Positions 17,006-25,530 of a stretch of 44,186 bases of DNA are shown in pieces. Source of the DNA: Gammaproteobacteria bacterium (lineage in GTDB: Bacteria > Pseudomonadota > Gammaproteobacteria > SZUA-229). The stretch is taken from contig JAJRUQ010000167.1 in assembly GCA_024277705.1 (NCBI GenBank), positions 1 to 44,186 on the forward strand. Direction: 5' to 3'. The notes beneath the pieces are model-generated. The model was given only the letters and a program-made list of their open reading frames with translations, did not search any database and was not told the DNA's origin. Made by a program: the position numbers and the translations under genes. Position 1 is the first letter of the stretch; the number at the start of each line of letters is the position of its first letter.

Positions 17006-19981
17006 ATGATGAAGTTTTTCAGTCAGTTTTCAATAAAAAACAAAACCTACCTGCTGGTACTGTTGAGTGTGGTGGTTGCTGTAGTGTTATCTTACGTTTC
17101 TGACAGGGGACTGGATACAATACGTGCAGAACTGGATGATCTTGTATTTGCGACCAAAATTGAACGTTATACCAACCGGCTTATTCTTGAAGAACAGAGT
17201 TACCGTTTAAACGCAAACGGTTCGGTTTATGACCTGGAAGCGGCAAATCAGGCTTATAAAAATGCTCTGGTTTATGTGGATGAAATTTATGCGATATTAA
17301 ATACGATTGACAGTCTGGGTGAAAGCGACCTGCTACTGGTCGGCTTGAAAAAAGCCCGGAAGTCAACCAATGAATACAAAAGCCTTTATCTGAAATCGGT
17401 GTCTATCTTGACTGAACTGAACAAACAGGCGGATGTTCTGGCGCAGGAGGGACAATATATAACTCTGCAGATGCAGCAATATGTTGAAGCTAAAAGGGTA
17501 GAAATAAAAAAACACCTGAACAAGAAAACCATTGAAAAAATAAATAATGGTTCAAATATCTGGCAGTACACTTATGTCACACAGTTACATGATAAAAAAT
17601 ATCGTTTAAGTCCTGACGAGTCAGTCTTTAATGAATTTAAAAAAGATTATCAGTTTATGATGAGTGAATGGCATCGCCTTAAGCTTATGTCTGATAAGGC
17701 ATTTGAATTTGAAAAACTGGATAAGTTTTATGCGTCGGCAAAGAAATATGAAAGTGCCATGCTGCTCTGGGTTGAATTAAACAGGCAGCTGGTCAGAGAA
17801 ATATTGCCGGAGATGAAGCAGCGGGGCAACCTTGTTATTGCCAATGCCATTCAGGCGGCGGAGCATTCAGTTCAGCATATGTCAGATAAGCGCAATACTA
17901 TTGCCATGACCATGCTTATTGTTACCGTAATAACTATTTTACTGGGCCTGTTGTTCGGGTCGTTTATTGCTTCGTCTATTTCAACAGTGCTTGATTCATT
18001 TCAAAGCGGATTGCTGGATTTCTTTAAATACCTTAATTATGAAAAAGACAAAATACAGCTGATTAAAGTAGAAGGTAAAGATGAAATTGCTGTGATGGCA
18101 AAAGTGGTTAATAAAAATATAGAAAAAATCCAGTATGTTATAGAAAGAAAAATGGATTATCAGCAGGCGTTGCTGGAATGGTCGAAAGTGGATTACCAGG
18201 ATGACAGCCTGACCATAAACAAAGCTACGGAATTATCGGCAAAAGCACTGCATGTAGAATTTGTCAGTATCTGGCTGTTTGATGACGACAGGACATGTCT
18301 GAATTGTGTTGACCTGTATTCAACGCTGTCACATCAGCATGAAAGTGGTGCTGTTATGTCTATAGCATTATACCCGGAGTATTTTAAAGCAATCAATAAG
18401 GCAGAAGTGATGGTGATGGATGATGCCAGAAATGATCCTCGTAGCCATGAGCTAATGGAGGGGCACCTGCTACCACTGGATATTTATTCGATACTGGATC
18501 TGCCGATAATACAGGAAGGGAAACTGATTGGTATTATCTGCCACGAAAAAGTGGGCGAAAAGAAACGCTGGGAAATTGATGAGCAGGAATTTGCCCGTTC
18601 TGTGGTGAATGCAATCGCATTATCACTGGAAATAAAAAAACGCCGGCTGGTACAGGAAGAATTAAAAATACAAAAAGAAATTTTACATCACCATGCTCAT
18701 CACGATGCCTTAACCGGTTTGCCCAACCGTTTTCTTTTTGATGATCGCTTAAGTCAGGTGATAAAACAGGCACAGCGTGATCATACAAAAGTAGCGGTAT
18801 TATTTATCGATCTTGATCATTTTAAAGGTGTCAATGATTCTATGGGGCACAAAATCGGAGATGAACTGCTGGTCGAGGTTGCTCACCGGTTGAAAGCTAA
18901 AATCCGGCAGTCAGATACACTGGCACGTCTTGGTGGTGATGAATTTACCATTATCATGAGCCAGATTAAAAATAATGATGAAGTTGTGGCGGTTACGCAG
19001 AATCTGTTGCGGGTAATGAATGATCCCATTGAGCTACAGCAACAGTCTTTTTATGTGACCTTGAGTGTGGGCGTTGTTATTTACCCTGATGATGGAGATA
19101 CCCCCGAGGTGCTGCTGAAAAATGCGGACGCCGCCATGTATCAGGCAAAAGATGATGGTCGTAATACTTATCAGTTCTATACCCAGACGATGACTGAAAA
19201 GGCTTTTGAACGTATTGCGATGGAAGCGGGTTTCCGCAAAGCCTTAGCTGAAAATGAATTCGTTGTGTATTACCAGCCACAGGTTGATGTAAATACCGGG
19301 CGGTATATTGGTATTGAGGCACTGGTACGTTGGTTGCACCCTGAAATGGGGTTGATTACACCGGATAAATTTTTACCTTTTGCCTATGATACCGGGCTGG
19401 TTATCCCGATGGATATCTGGGTGATGAAAACGGCAATGTTGCAATATGTGAAATGGCGTGAACATGGCTTGCAGCCGGGCCTTCTGGCACTGAATTTGTC
19501 GATTATGCAATTACAGCGCGAGGATTTTATAGATACTTTAATGCAGCTTATTGATGAAACCGCGTGTTTGCCACAATGGCTGGAAATTGAAATTACCGAG
19601 TCACAGATCATGAAAGATTCCAGCGTGGCTGTGCAGACACTGAATCGCATAAAACAACTGGGTATCAGTATTGCGATTGATGATTTTGGTACCGGTTATT
19701 CTTCATTGTCGCATCTGAAACGTTTACCGGTGAACAAGTTGAAAATTGACCGCTCCTTTGTCCGTGATCTGCCGGCTGATGAGGAAGATGTTGTTATCAC
19801 CCGCAGTGTTATTGCGCTGGCGCAGAATATGGGCATGGAAGTTATAGCCGAAGGGGTTGAAAATCAGCAGCAGAAGGACTTTTTACTGGAAAACAGCTGC
19901 CACTACATTCAGGGGTATTTGTACAGTAAGGTGGTCAGTGCAGAAGATATTGAGCAACAGCTGGAGAAACTGGCGACTTAA
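17006..19981 (+). CDS. Membrane-bound GAF-GGDEF-EAL c-di-GMP enzyme
   Basis: A 991-residue bifunctional-type protein. A first membrane helix (residues ~14-30) is followed by a ~270-residue helical periplasmic region, a second helix (~299-325, AMTMLIVTVITILLGLLFGSF) and a HAMP-like linker. A GAF domain follows (~390-550, containing SIWLFDDDRTCLNCVDLYS). GGDEF is intact at 643-647 and EAL at 771-773 (EALVRW). The EAL domain keeps IEITESQIM, IDDFGTGYSSLSHLK and VIAEGVE, so hydrolysis of c-di-GMP is likely. Five residues before an intact GGDEF the inhibitory RxxD site reads QSDTL, so feedback may be weak. It follows the interrupted PAS-GGDEF-EAL gene by three bases and no Shine-Dalgarno is obvious, suggesting coupling. 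Confidence 0.9.
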   Translation: MMKFFSQFSIKNKTYLLVLLSVVVAVVLSYVSDRGLDTIRAELDDLVFATKIERYTNRLILEEQSYRLNANGSVYDLEAANQAYKNALVYVDEIYAILNTIDSLGESDLLLVGLKKARKSTNEYKSLYLKSVSILTELNKQADVLAQEGQYITLQMQQYVEAKRVEIKKHLNKKTIEKINNGSNIWQYTYVTQLHDKKYRLSPDESVFNEFKKDYQFMMSEWHRLKLMSDKAFEFEKLDKFYASAKKYESAMLLWVELNRQLVREILPEMKQRGNLVIANAIQAAEHSVQHMSDKRNTIAMTMLIVTVITILLGLLFGSFIASSISTVLDSFQSGLLDFFKYLNYEKDKIQLIKVEGKDEIAVMAKVVNKNIEKIQYVIERKMDYQQALLEWSKVDYQDDSLTINKATELSAKALHVEFVSIWLFDDDRTCLNCVDLYSTLSHQHESGAVMSIALYPEYFKAINKAEVMVMDDARNDPRSHELMEGHLLPLDIYSILDLPIIQEGKLIGIICHEKVGEKKRWEIDEQEFARSVVNAIALSLEIKKRRLVQEELKIQKEILHHHAHHDALTGLPNRFLFDDRLSQVIKQAQRDHTKVAVLFIDLDHFKGVNDSMGHKIGDELLVEVAHRLKAKIRQSDTLARLGGDEFTIIMSQIKNNDEVVAVTQNLLRVMNDPIELQQQSFYVTLSVGVVIYPDDGDTPEVLLKNADAAMYQAKDDGRNTYQFYTQTMTEKAFERIAMEAGFRKALAENEFVVYYQPQVDVNTGRYIGIEALVRWLHPEMGLITPDKFLPFAYDTGLVIPMDIWVMKTAMLQYVKWREHGLQPGLLALNLSIMQLQREDFIDTLMQLIDETACLPQWLEIEITESQIMKDSSVAVQTLNRIKQLGISIAIDDFGTGYSSLSHLKRLPVNKLKIDRSFVRDLPADEEDVVITRSVIALAQNMGMEVIAEGVENQQQKDFLLENSCHYIQGYLYSKVVSAEDIEQQLEKLAT

Positions 19982-20164
19982 TGCGTGAAGGTAAATATTT
20001 TGCGGCTGATTACTGCTAATGTACCGGTTAACCTTGTTGTTGCAAGCAGCAAGCATTATATCGCATGGCAGCGGCATTTGAGCGTATATGGAGGTGTTTA
20101 TAGCATGTCACAGCAAGCGTTTGTAATTCATGTTCCTCACCGTTAACAGGATAGTAGTAGCGGC

Positions 20165-20545
20165 TTATTCCGGATTTTCCTGTGCCTTTAACTGTTTTCC
20201 CATAAAGCGTGTGTACAGAACACAACCGGTAAAAAACATCAGGCTGGTGAAAATGACATACAGACCAATCATAAGATCTTCACTGCTGCCGGTATACCAG
20301 ACGCCGATGATAAAATAAAAAATGGCCAGATACATCGACCAGGCATGGGTGTATAACTTGCCGTTCAGCAAACCGCGTAGCGGGAACATCAGCGGTCCCA
20401 GTTGCAGAAAGATAATGATCGACATTAAATGTGCAGCTGCCGGTTCTATTAACAGGTGCCAGGCAAACAGGCCGGTCATTAATGAGAAATAGCCCAGCAG
20501 GGTCAGGTTATGCCCCAGTTTTATTAGTTGTGGTGGTGACATCAT
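20165..20545 (-). CDS. DUF2069 four-helix inner-membrane protein
   Basis: A 126-residue protein with about four membrane helices. The family-typical middle segment FLQLGPLMFPLRGLLNGKLYTHAWSMYLAIFYFIIG is present, identifying DUF2069. Function is unknown. Its start overlaps the wrbA stop by four bases, and wrbA overlaps the arsC-like gene in the same way, so the three form one unit. I recall the same order downstream of hda in Pseudomonas. Nothing in the protein indicates a substrate. Confidence 0.85.
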   Translation of the reverse strand: MMSPPQLIKLGHNLTLLGYFSLMTGLFAWHLLIEPAAAHLMSIIIFLQLGPLMFPLRGLLNGKLYTHAWSMYLAIFYFIIGVWYTGSSEDLMIGLYVIFTSLMFFTGCVLYTRFMGKQLKAQENPE

Positions 20546-21165
20546 ATTAATTTTTTTGCGATCGTCGCAACTCGTTTACCCATAGCGATACATAGTTTGC
20601 GTTCATCATCACTAACCGGGGTATGCTCAAGATCATCGGTTAGGCGGGTTGCACCATAAGGGCCGCCACCGGTTCTGGTGTTAAACAGCTCGGTTTCCGT
20701 GTATGGCAGACCCACGATTAGCATGCCGTGGTGTAACAGAGGCAGCATCATTGTCAGCAAAGTACTTTCCTGGCCGCCATGCATGCTGGTACTGGCAGAA
20801 AATACGGCGGCAGGTTTACCGGCCAATTTTCCCCCCATCCATAATGCGCCGGTACTGTCGATAAAGTATTTCATGGCTGCTGGCATATTGCCATAATGTG
20901 TCGGACAGCCGAGTATCAGAGCATCACATTCGGTCAGATCATCAAGCGTGGCATAAAGCGGTCCCTGTTCAGGAATGATATCTGCTGTTTGTTCGGTTAG
21001 TGGTGAAACCGCTGGCACAGTACGCACCCGTGCTCGCATGCCATCGACTTCTTCTACACCACGGGCAATGATATTGGCCATTTCAGCCGTTGTGCCCCCG
21101 GGGCTGTAATACAGGACCAGTACCTCACGAAAAGCAGGTGATGGATCATTGCTTGCTGACGTCAT
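20542..21165 (-). CDS. wrbA: WrbA-type NAD(P)H:quinone oxidoreductase
   Basis: A flavodoxin-fold FMN enzyme that reduces quinones by two electrons, guarding against redox cycling. The FMN phosphate loop is YYSPGGTTAEMA (residues ~19-30). LGCPTHYGNMPAAMKYFID and SASTSMHGGQESTLL follow, both diagnostic of WrbA, as does GGPYGATR. Length 207 is typical. The first ~13 residues are unlike the family, but the overlap of the start with the preceding gene (21162-21165) supports it. It sits in a three-gene unit with the arsC-like and DUF2069 genes. Confidence 0.93.
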   Translation of the reverse strand: MTSASNDPSPAFREVLVLYYSPGGTTAEMANIIARGVEEVDGMRARVRTVPAVSPLTEQTADIIPEQGPLYATLDDLTECDALILGCPTHYGNMPAAMKYFIDSTGALWMGGKLAGKPAAVFSASTSMHGGQESTLLTMMLPLLHHGMLIVGLPYTETELFNTRTGGGPYGATRLTDDLEHTPVSDDERKLCIAMGKRVATIAKKLI

Positions 21166-21518
21166 GATAAAATATCCAGTACTTTTTCCGGCGGGCGACC
21201 AATAATGGCTGTGTTACCGTTAATAATGATTGGCCTTTCTATTAATACAGGGTTGTCGATCATGGCCTGAATTAGCTGTTCGCGGCTTAAATCAGGGTTG
21301 TCCAGATGATTTTCCTGGTATGGCGCTTCATGTTTTCGCATAAGTTCACGGGGTTCAAATCCAAGAATATCAAGTATTTTATTCAATTCATTATGGCCAG
21401 GTGGTGTTTTTAAATATTCAATGACTGTAACCGTTGCACCTTTGTCGCTTAAAATATCCATGGTTAAACGGCATTTACTGCACTTCGGGTTGTGAAATAT
21501 TCGGATTTCTTCGCTCAT
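21162..21518 (-). CDS. arsC: ArsC/YfgD-type glutaredoxin-dependent reductase
   Basis: A 118-residue thioredoxin-fold protein of the ArsC family: FHNPKCSKCR (active-site Cys13, followed by Cys16 and Arg17), and LIERPIIINGNTAIIGRPPE near the end, including the Arg that binds arsenate. The extra Cys16 gives a CxxC pair, not seen in the plasmid R773 enzyme but common in YfgD-like chromosomal members. It is the first gene of the arsC-wrbA-DUF2069 unit. There is no ars regulator or efflux gene nearby, so a role in arsenate resistance is uncertain; the true substrate of these chromosomal members is unclear. Confidence 0.88.
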   Translation of the reverse strand: MSEEIRIFHNPKCSKCRLTMDILSDKGATVTVIEYLKTPPGHNELNKILDILGFEPRELMRKHEAPYQENHLDNPDLSREQLIQAMIDNPVLIERPIIINGNTAIIGRPPEKVLDILS

Positions 21519-21618
21519 ATGGCTTTCACTTTTATGATTATTGGTTCAGAATGTGGTTTAAACCGAGTTTATCGGAACTGGCGCAATTATACATAAAAGA
21601 TTGCTTGACACTAATAGC

Positions 21619-21646
21619 TTACATTGTTACTTTTTCGCGCTATAAT
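21619..21646 (+). promoter_or_regulatory. Sigma-70 promoter for the LysM lipoprotein gene
   Basis: TATAAT at 21641-21646 is a perfect -10 hexamer. TTACAT at 21619-21624 is the best -35 at a 16-base spacing. The start codon is 66 bases downstream, preceded by a GGAGA ribosome-binding site at about 21702. A TTGACA at 21605-21610 is too far upstream to pair. Confidence 0.6.
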
Positions 21647-21711
21647 CCGGTAACAACATTTAAAAGACATAATAATAAATCAAACATCAAAAACCCCAAT
21701 TTGGAGAAATT

Positions 21712-22389
21712 ATGACCATGCGTACATCTGCCCGTCTGTTTAGCGTAGCCCTGTTGAGTTTAGGCCTTATTACAGGCTGTGCTTCAACTGAAGAAACATC
21801 CGATACCGGTTCGTCATCTGCAGAGCAAGCCATTGCTGATGCAAAAGCTGCTAATGCAGAAGCAAAAGCTGCTAACTATGAATGGCGTGACACCGGAAAA
21901 ATCATCAAGAGTGCTGAGAAAAAATTAGCTGCTGGTGATGAAGAAGGTGCCACAAAAGATGCAAACAAGGCTAAAAAACAGGCTGAAATTGCAATAGCAC
22001 AAGCTGCTTATGAAAATGAAAAATTTTTGAATGACAATGCCGATGAAGCCGCTGCAACTTCAGCTGATTCATCATCCAGTGATAAACGTGGTGCTGTTGC
22101 GATGGCAACGAGTGGCGACAGCAGCTATTCCGTTGTTCGTGGCGATAATCTGTGGAGTATTTCCGGTAAAGATGAAGTTTATGCTGATCCGTATCAGTGG
22201 CCATTAATCTATAAAACTAACCGTGATAAAATTCAGGATGCTGACTTGATTTATCCTGGCCAGGTATTAGATATAGACCAGAATGCTTCAGCATCTGAAA
22301 TTGATGCTGCAATTAACCATGCTAAAACTCGTGGTGCATGGTCTGTTGGTGATACTGAACAGTCAGATCGTGATTATTTATCAAAATAA
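21712..22389 (+). CDS. LysM-domain lipoprotein
   Basis: A 225-residue lipoprotein: signal sequence ending LGLITGC with lipidated Cys23. An Ala/Lys/Glu-rich helical region (~36-107, repeats like DAKAANAEAKAANYEW) follows, resembling DUF4398 and likely coiled coil. A C-terminal LysM domain occupies ~138-189 (YSVVRGDNLWSIS ... YKTNRDKIQDADLIYPGQVLDI), which binds peptidoglycan glycan strands. It probably bridges the membrane and the murein. It has its own promoter and terminator, so it is monocistronic, and the strong signals suggest high expression. Confidence 0.88.
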   Translation: MTMRTSARLFSVALLSLGLITGCASTEETSDTGSSSAEQAIADAKAANAEAKAANYEWRDTGKIIKSAEKKLAAGDEEGATKDANKAKKQAEIAIAQAAYENEKFLNDNADEAAATSADSSSSDKRGAVAMATSGDSSYSVVRGDNLWSISGKDEVYADPYQWPLIYKTNRDKIQDADLIYPGQVLDIDQNASASEIDAAINHAKTRGAWSVGDTEQSDRDYLSK

Positions 22390-22430
22390 GATTGTTGAAA
22401 CTGCTTTAGGTTATGCTTAAGGCTGTTGCT

Positions 22431-22457
22431 AAAAGGTCCGCTTGCGGACCTTTTTTT
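22431..22457 (+). terminator. Rho-independent terminator of the LysM gene
   Basis: AAAAGGTCCG and CGGACCTTTT (22431-22440, 22445-22454) form a ten-bp stem with a four-base loop, followed by T to 22457. It lies about 40 bases after the LysM stop. The A-tract on the left makes it able to act in both directions, but no gene faces it from the right. Confidence 0.92.
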
Positions 22458-22527
22458 ATGCCCAGGGAAGGGCGGTATTGCGCAAGGAGTCATAATAGTT
22501 AGCGAAAGCTGATACTGGTGGTAATCA

Positions 22528-22821
22528 ATGGATGTCTGTAAACAAATTTTTGTCAGTGGGCGCGTACAGGGCGTGTTTTTTCGTGATAGCGCAAAACAGA
22601 CAGCCGATGCACTGTCTCTGACGGGTGGTGTTAGGAATTTATTCGATGGTCGTGTCGAAGTGATCGTGGCGGGAGAAGATTGTTCGGTTCAAAAATTTAT
22701 AAAATGGCTTGAAATTGGACCGAAATACGCAAAAGTGTCTACTATTGAAGTAATGGATTTAGCTGTTGATTATTTAAGCGATCAGCCATTAAACAGTTTT
22801 AGTGTCTGGGCAAACAGATAA
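22528..22821 (+). CDS. acyP: Acylphosphatase
   Basis: A 97-residue small enzyme hydrolysing acyl phosphates. The signature FVSGRVQGVFFRDSAKQTADAL carries the catalytic Arg19, and VRNLFDGRVEVIVAG carries Asn37 (VRN). Length and layout are standard. It sits between the LysM terminator and the PilB-like gene, with 34 bases to the latter. Nothing unusual. Confidence 0.93.
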   Translation: MDVCKQIFVSGRVQGVFFRDSAKQTADALSLTGGVRNLFDGRVEVIVAGEDCSVQKFIKWLEIGPKYAKVSTIEVMDLAVDYLSDQPLNSFSVWANR

Positions 22822-22855
22822 TAAGCATATTTTAACAAAGTGAGATAGTAAGTGA

Positions 22856-24643
22856 ATGAGCGCAGTGTTTGATAACGATATAAAACATAACCGTCATCTT
22901 GAAGTCCATGACATTTTAAACTGGCTTGAAGAAGACAACATGGTGGACACTGAAAATGCCCTTATGTTGCGAACACTGGCAGTGGGTGTTGAGTACAAGA
23001 AAAAAAATCCGTTACAAATCATTGCTGAACGAAACTGGATCAATGCAAAGACACAAAAGCTGTTAACCCTGGATTTTCTGACAAAATGGTTTGCTGATCG
23101 TGTTGGTTTGCCTTTTGTACGTATTGATCCACTTAAAGTTGAAGTTTCTGAAGTTACCGAAGTCATGTCGCATGCTTATGCGACCCGATACAATGTCTTA
23201 CCGATTAAAGTAGAAGAAAGTACAATCACTGTTGCCACGGCGCAACCTTATGAGCGTGACTGGGAAGCTGAATTATCACGTATTCATAATAAAGAATTCA
23301 AACTGGTTATTGCCAACCCTGAGGATATCAGCCGCTTATTAACCGAGTTTTATACCATTGCCCGATCCGTGCATGGTGCCAGGTCAGCCTCTGATGCCGG
23401 TGGCGGCAATATTCAGAATCTTGAACAGCTTATGGAGCTGGGCCGCAGTGGTAAGCTTGATGCCAATGATCAGCATATTGTTAATATTGTTGACTGGCTA
23501 TTGCAATATGCCTTTGATCAGCGAGCCAGTGATATTCATCTGGAGCCGCGCCGTGAAATGTGTCCGGTGCGTTTTCGTATAGACGGGGTAATGCAGGAAG
23601 TCTATCAAATTCCTACAGCGGTAATGAAAGCGGTAACCAGCCGGATCAAAATTATCGGACGCATGGATGTGGCTGAAAAACGCCGGCCGCAGGATGGCCG
23701 CCTGAAAACCAGAACAGAAGCAGGCAAGGAAGTCGAACTGCGTTTATCAACCATGCCCACCGCTTTTGGTGAAAAACTGGTGATGCGAATTTTTGACCCC
23801 GACGTGCTGGTGAAAAACTTCCAGCAACTGGGTTTTAGTAAAAATGACAATGCTATCTGGCAGTCAATGATTGACCAGCCCAATGGCATTATTCTGGTCA
23901 CCGGGCCCACCGGCTCGGGTAAAACAACCACTTTATATTCCACCCTTAAACTGCTGGCGACAGCCGAAGTGAATGTCTGCAGTATTGAAGATCCGATTGA
24001 ACTGGTGGAGCCATCATTTAACCAGATGCAGGTACAGAAAAATATTGACCTGGATTTTGCCAGTGGCGTACGTACCCTGCTAAGGCAAGATCCTGATATC
24101 ATCATGATCGGTGAGATTCGTGATATGGAAACAGCGGACATAGCCATTCAGGCGGCATTAACCGGTCATCTGGTGCTGTCTACTCTGCATACCAATGATG
24201 CGCCTTCGGCCATTACCCGTCTGCTTGATATCGGCGTGCCGCCGTATTTAATCCAGTCATCGGTACTGGGCATTATGGCGCAACGACTGGTCAGAACATT
24301 ATGCCCGCATTGCAAACAGCCTGCACAAATCAGTGATGAGGCGTGGAATGAACTGGTTAAACCGTGGAAAGCAAAAAAACCGCAGAAAATCTATAAGCCG
24401 GTAGGTTGTCTGGAATGCCGGGATACCGGTTATCAGGGACGAAAAGGGATTTATGAAATGTTCAAATTTTCTGATGAAACCCGCCATATGGTTACCTCTG
24501 ACTGTGATATTCATCAGTTGCGTAAACAGGCGGTTAAAGATGGTTTGCAGCCTTTGCGTTTAAGCGGCGCCAATAAAGTGGCCAAAGGTGAAACCACGAT
24601 TGAAGAAGTTCTGCGAGTGGCACCGCCACCACTTAACGGTTAA
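22856..24643 (+). CDS. GspE/PilB-family secretion or pilus ATPase
   Basis: A 595-residue type II/IV secretion ATPase. The N-terminal ~180 residues form a GspE-N/MshEN-like domain, and such domains can bind c-di-GMP or partner proteins. The ATPase core has ASDIHLEP, Walker A GPTGSGKT (350-357), the Asp box, Walker B DPDIIMIGEIRD and the His box. The zinc-binding pair CPHC/CLEC lies near residues 482 and 522. No pilC, pilin or gsp genes are beside it, so its machine is encoded elsewhere or it acts as an orphan. It most resembles PilB-type assembly ATPases, not retraction ATPases, because of the N-terminal domain and the Cys4 motif. Confidence 0.88.
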   Translation: MSAVFDNDIKHNRHLEVHDILNWLEEDNMVDTENALMLRTLAVGVEYKKKNPLQIIAERNWINAKTQKLLTLDFLTKWFADRVGLPFVRIDPLKVEVSEVTEVMSHAYATRYNVLPIKVEESTITVATAQPYERDWEAELSRIHNKEFKLVIANPEDISRLLTEFYTIARSVHGARSASDAGGGNIQNLEQLMELGRSGKLDANDQHIVNIVDWLLQYAFDQRASDIHLEPRREMCPVRFRIDGVMQEVYQIPTAVMKAVTSRIKIIGRMDVAEKRRPQDGRLKTRTEAGKEVELRLSTMPTAFGEKLVMRIFDPDVLVKNFQQLGFSKNDNAIWQSMIDQPNGIILVTGPTGSGKTTTLYSTLKLLATAEVNVCSIEDPIELVEPSFNQMQVQKNIDLDFASGVRTLLRQDPDIIMIGEIRDMETADIAIQAALTGHLVLSTLHTNDAPSAITRLLDIGVPPYLIQSSVLGIMAQRLVRTLCPHCKQPAQISDEAWNELVKPWKAKKPQKIYKPVGCLECRDTGYQGRKGIYEMFKFSDETRHMVTSDCDIHQLRKQAVKDGLQPLRLSGANKVAKGETTIEEVLRVAPPPLNG

Positions 24644-24688
24644 TACACCTGCATTTTAAACGTTATTTCTCTATCCCAATAGTGGGCT

Positions 24689-24716
24689 TTGTGCACTGCC
24701 ATCAACGGGTTATAAT
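24689..24716 (+). promoter_or_regulatory. Sigma-70 promoter for the DUF302-grx pair
   Basis: TTGTGC (24689-24694), a 16-base spacer and a perfect TATAAT (24711-24716), about 50 bases before the DUF302 ATG. A TTGAGG stretch at about 24753 may serve as the ribosome-binding site. Confidence 0.6.
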
Positions 24717-24766
24717 ATCGCCCCTGTATCTTAACCACTAGAATATAAACTATTGAGGTTTTACCC

Positions 24767-25153
24767 ATGAGTTATTACTTTTCAAAAATTATTGATGATA
24801 ATTTTGATGATGCCATCGAGCGTGTTACCGCGCATCTGGGCGAAGCCGGTTTTGGCGTGTTGACGACGATTGATGTCAGTGCCACGTTAAAGAAAAAAAT
24901 TGATGTTGATTTTCAGCGTTACACTATTCTGGGTGCCTGTAACCCGACGTTTGCCTACAAAGCTCTGCAGGCTGAAGATAAAATAGGCACCATGTTGCCA
25001 TGTAACGTTATCGTCCAGGAAACCGCTGACGGTAAGGTTGAAGTTGCCGCTGTTGACCCGATGGCGTCAATGATGGCAGTCAAAAACGAAACCCTCGGCA
25101 GTGTTGCCACTGAAGTACAGGCTATGCTGAAAAATGTTATTGAAGGGCTGTAA
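24767..25153 (+). CDS. DUF302 domain protein
   Basis: A 128-residue cytoplasmic protein that is almost entirely one DUF302 domain: LGEAGFGVLTTIDV, the conserved YTILGACNPTFAYKALQ and the GTMLPCNVIVQ strand. Function is unknown; the conserved Cys in GACNP and LPCN suggest redox or metal chemistry. The glutaredoxin gene follows three bases after its stop, so the two are cotranscribed and the glutaredoxin may act on those Cys. That link is inference from position. Confidence 0.88.
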   Translation: MSYYFSKIIDDNFDDAIERVTAHLGEAGFGVLTTIDVSATLKKKIDVDFQRYTILGACNPTFAYKALQAEDKIGTMLPCNVIVQETADGKVEVAAVDPMASMMAVKNETLGSVATEVQAMLKNVIEGL

Positions 25154-25156
25154 AAC

Positions 25157-25411
25157 ATGCCGAAAATAATAATCTATAGCGGGCGTTTTTGTGGATACTG
25201 TACCGCAGCAGAACGTTTATTTCAGAGTAAAAATGCTGAATATGAATTAATCAAAGTGGATGAGGATCAGGCTAAATTCGATCACATGATGGAAATTACC
25301 GGTCGTCGGACTATCCCGCAAATTTTTATTGATGATTTTCATGTGGGTGGCTTTGATGATTTATCGGCGTTAAATCAAAGCGGAAAACTTGATAAATTGC
25401 TCGGTTCTTAA
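25157..25411 (+). CDS. grxC: Glutaredoxin (GrxC-like) with CGYC active site
   Basis: An 84-residue glutaredoxin. The active site is C12-GYC15 rather than the usual CPYC of glutaredoxin 3; Gly in place of Pro is seen in some monothiol-like or Fe-S-binding glutaredoxins. The cis-Pro segment RRTIPQIFIDDFHVGGFDDL that binds glutathione is intact. It is cotranscribed with the DUF302 gene and followed by a hairpin. It is expected to reduce protein disulfides or glutathionylated thiols; possible cluster binding by the CGYC form is inference. Confidence 0.9.
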   Translation: MPKIIIYSGRFCGYCTAAERLFQSKNAEYELIKVDEDQAKFDHMMEITGRRTIPQIFIDDFHVGGFDDLSALNQSGKLDKLLGS

Positions 25412-25422
25412 ATAAATCACGG

Positions 25423-25443
25423 TTTACAGGTTGCATCTGTAAA
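25423..25443 (+). terminator. Hairpin after the glutaredoxin gene
   Basis: TTTACAG (25423-25429) pairs with CTGTAAA (25437-25443) around a seven-base loop, 11 bases after the stop. The stem is short and no T-run follows, so this is a weak terminator candidate; a second CTGTAAA copy at about 25468 could compete for pairing. Confidence 0.4.
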
Positions 25444-25530
25444 AAACATATGCCGGCAGGCGTGGTTCTGTAAACTGCGATTCCTGCATATTTAAATAAC
25501 CATTGTTATACGAATTAAAGACCAGTTGCC

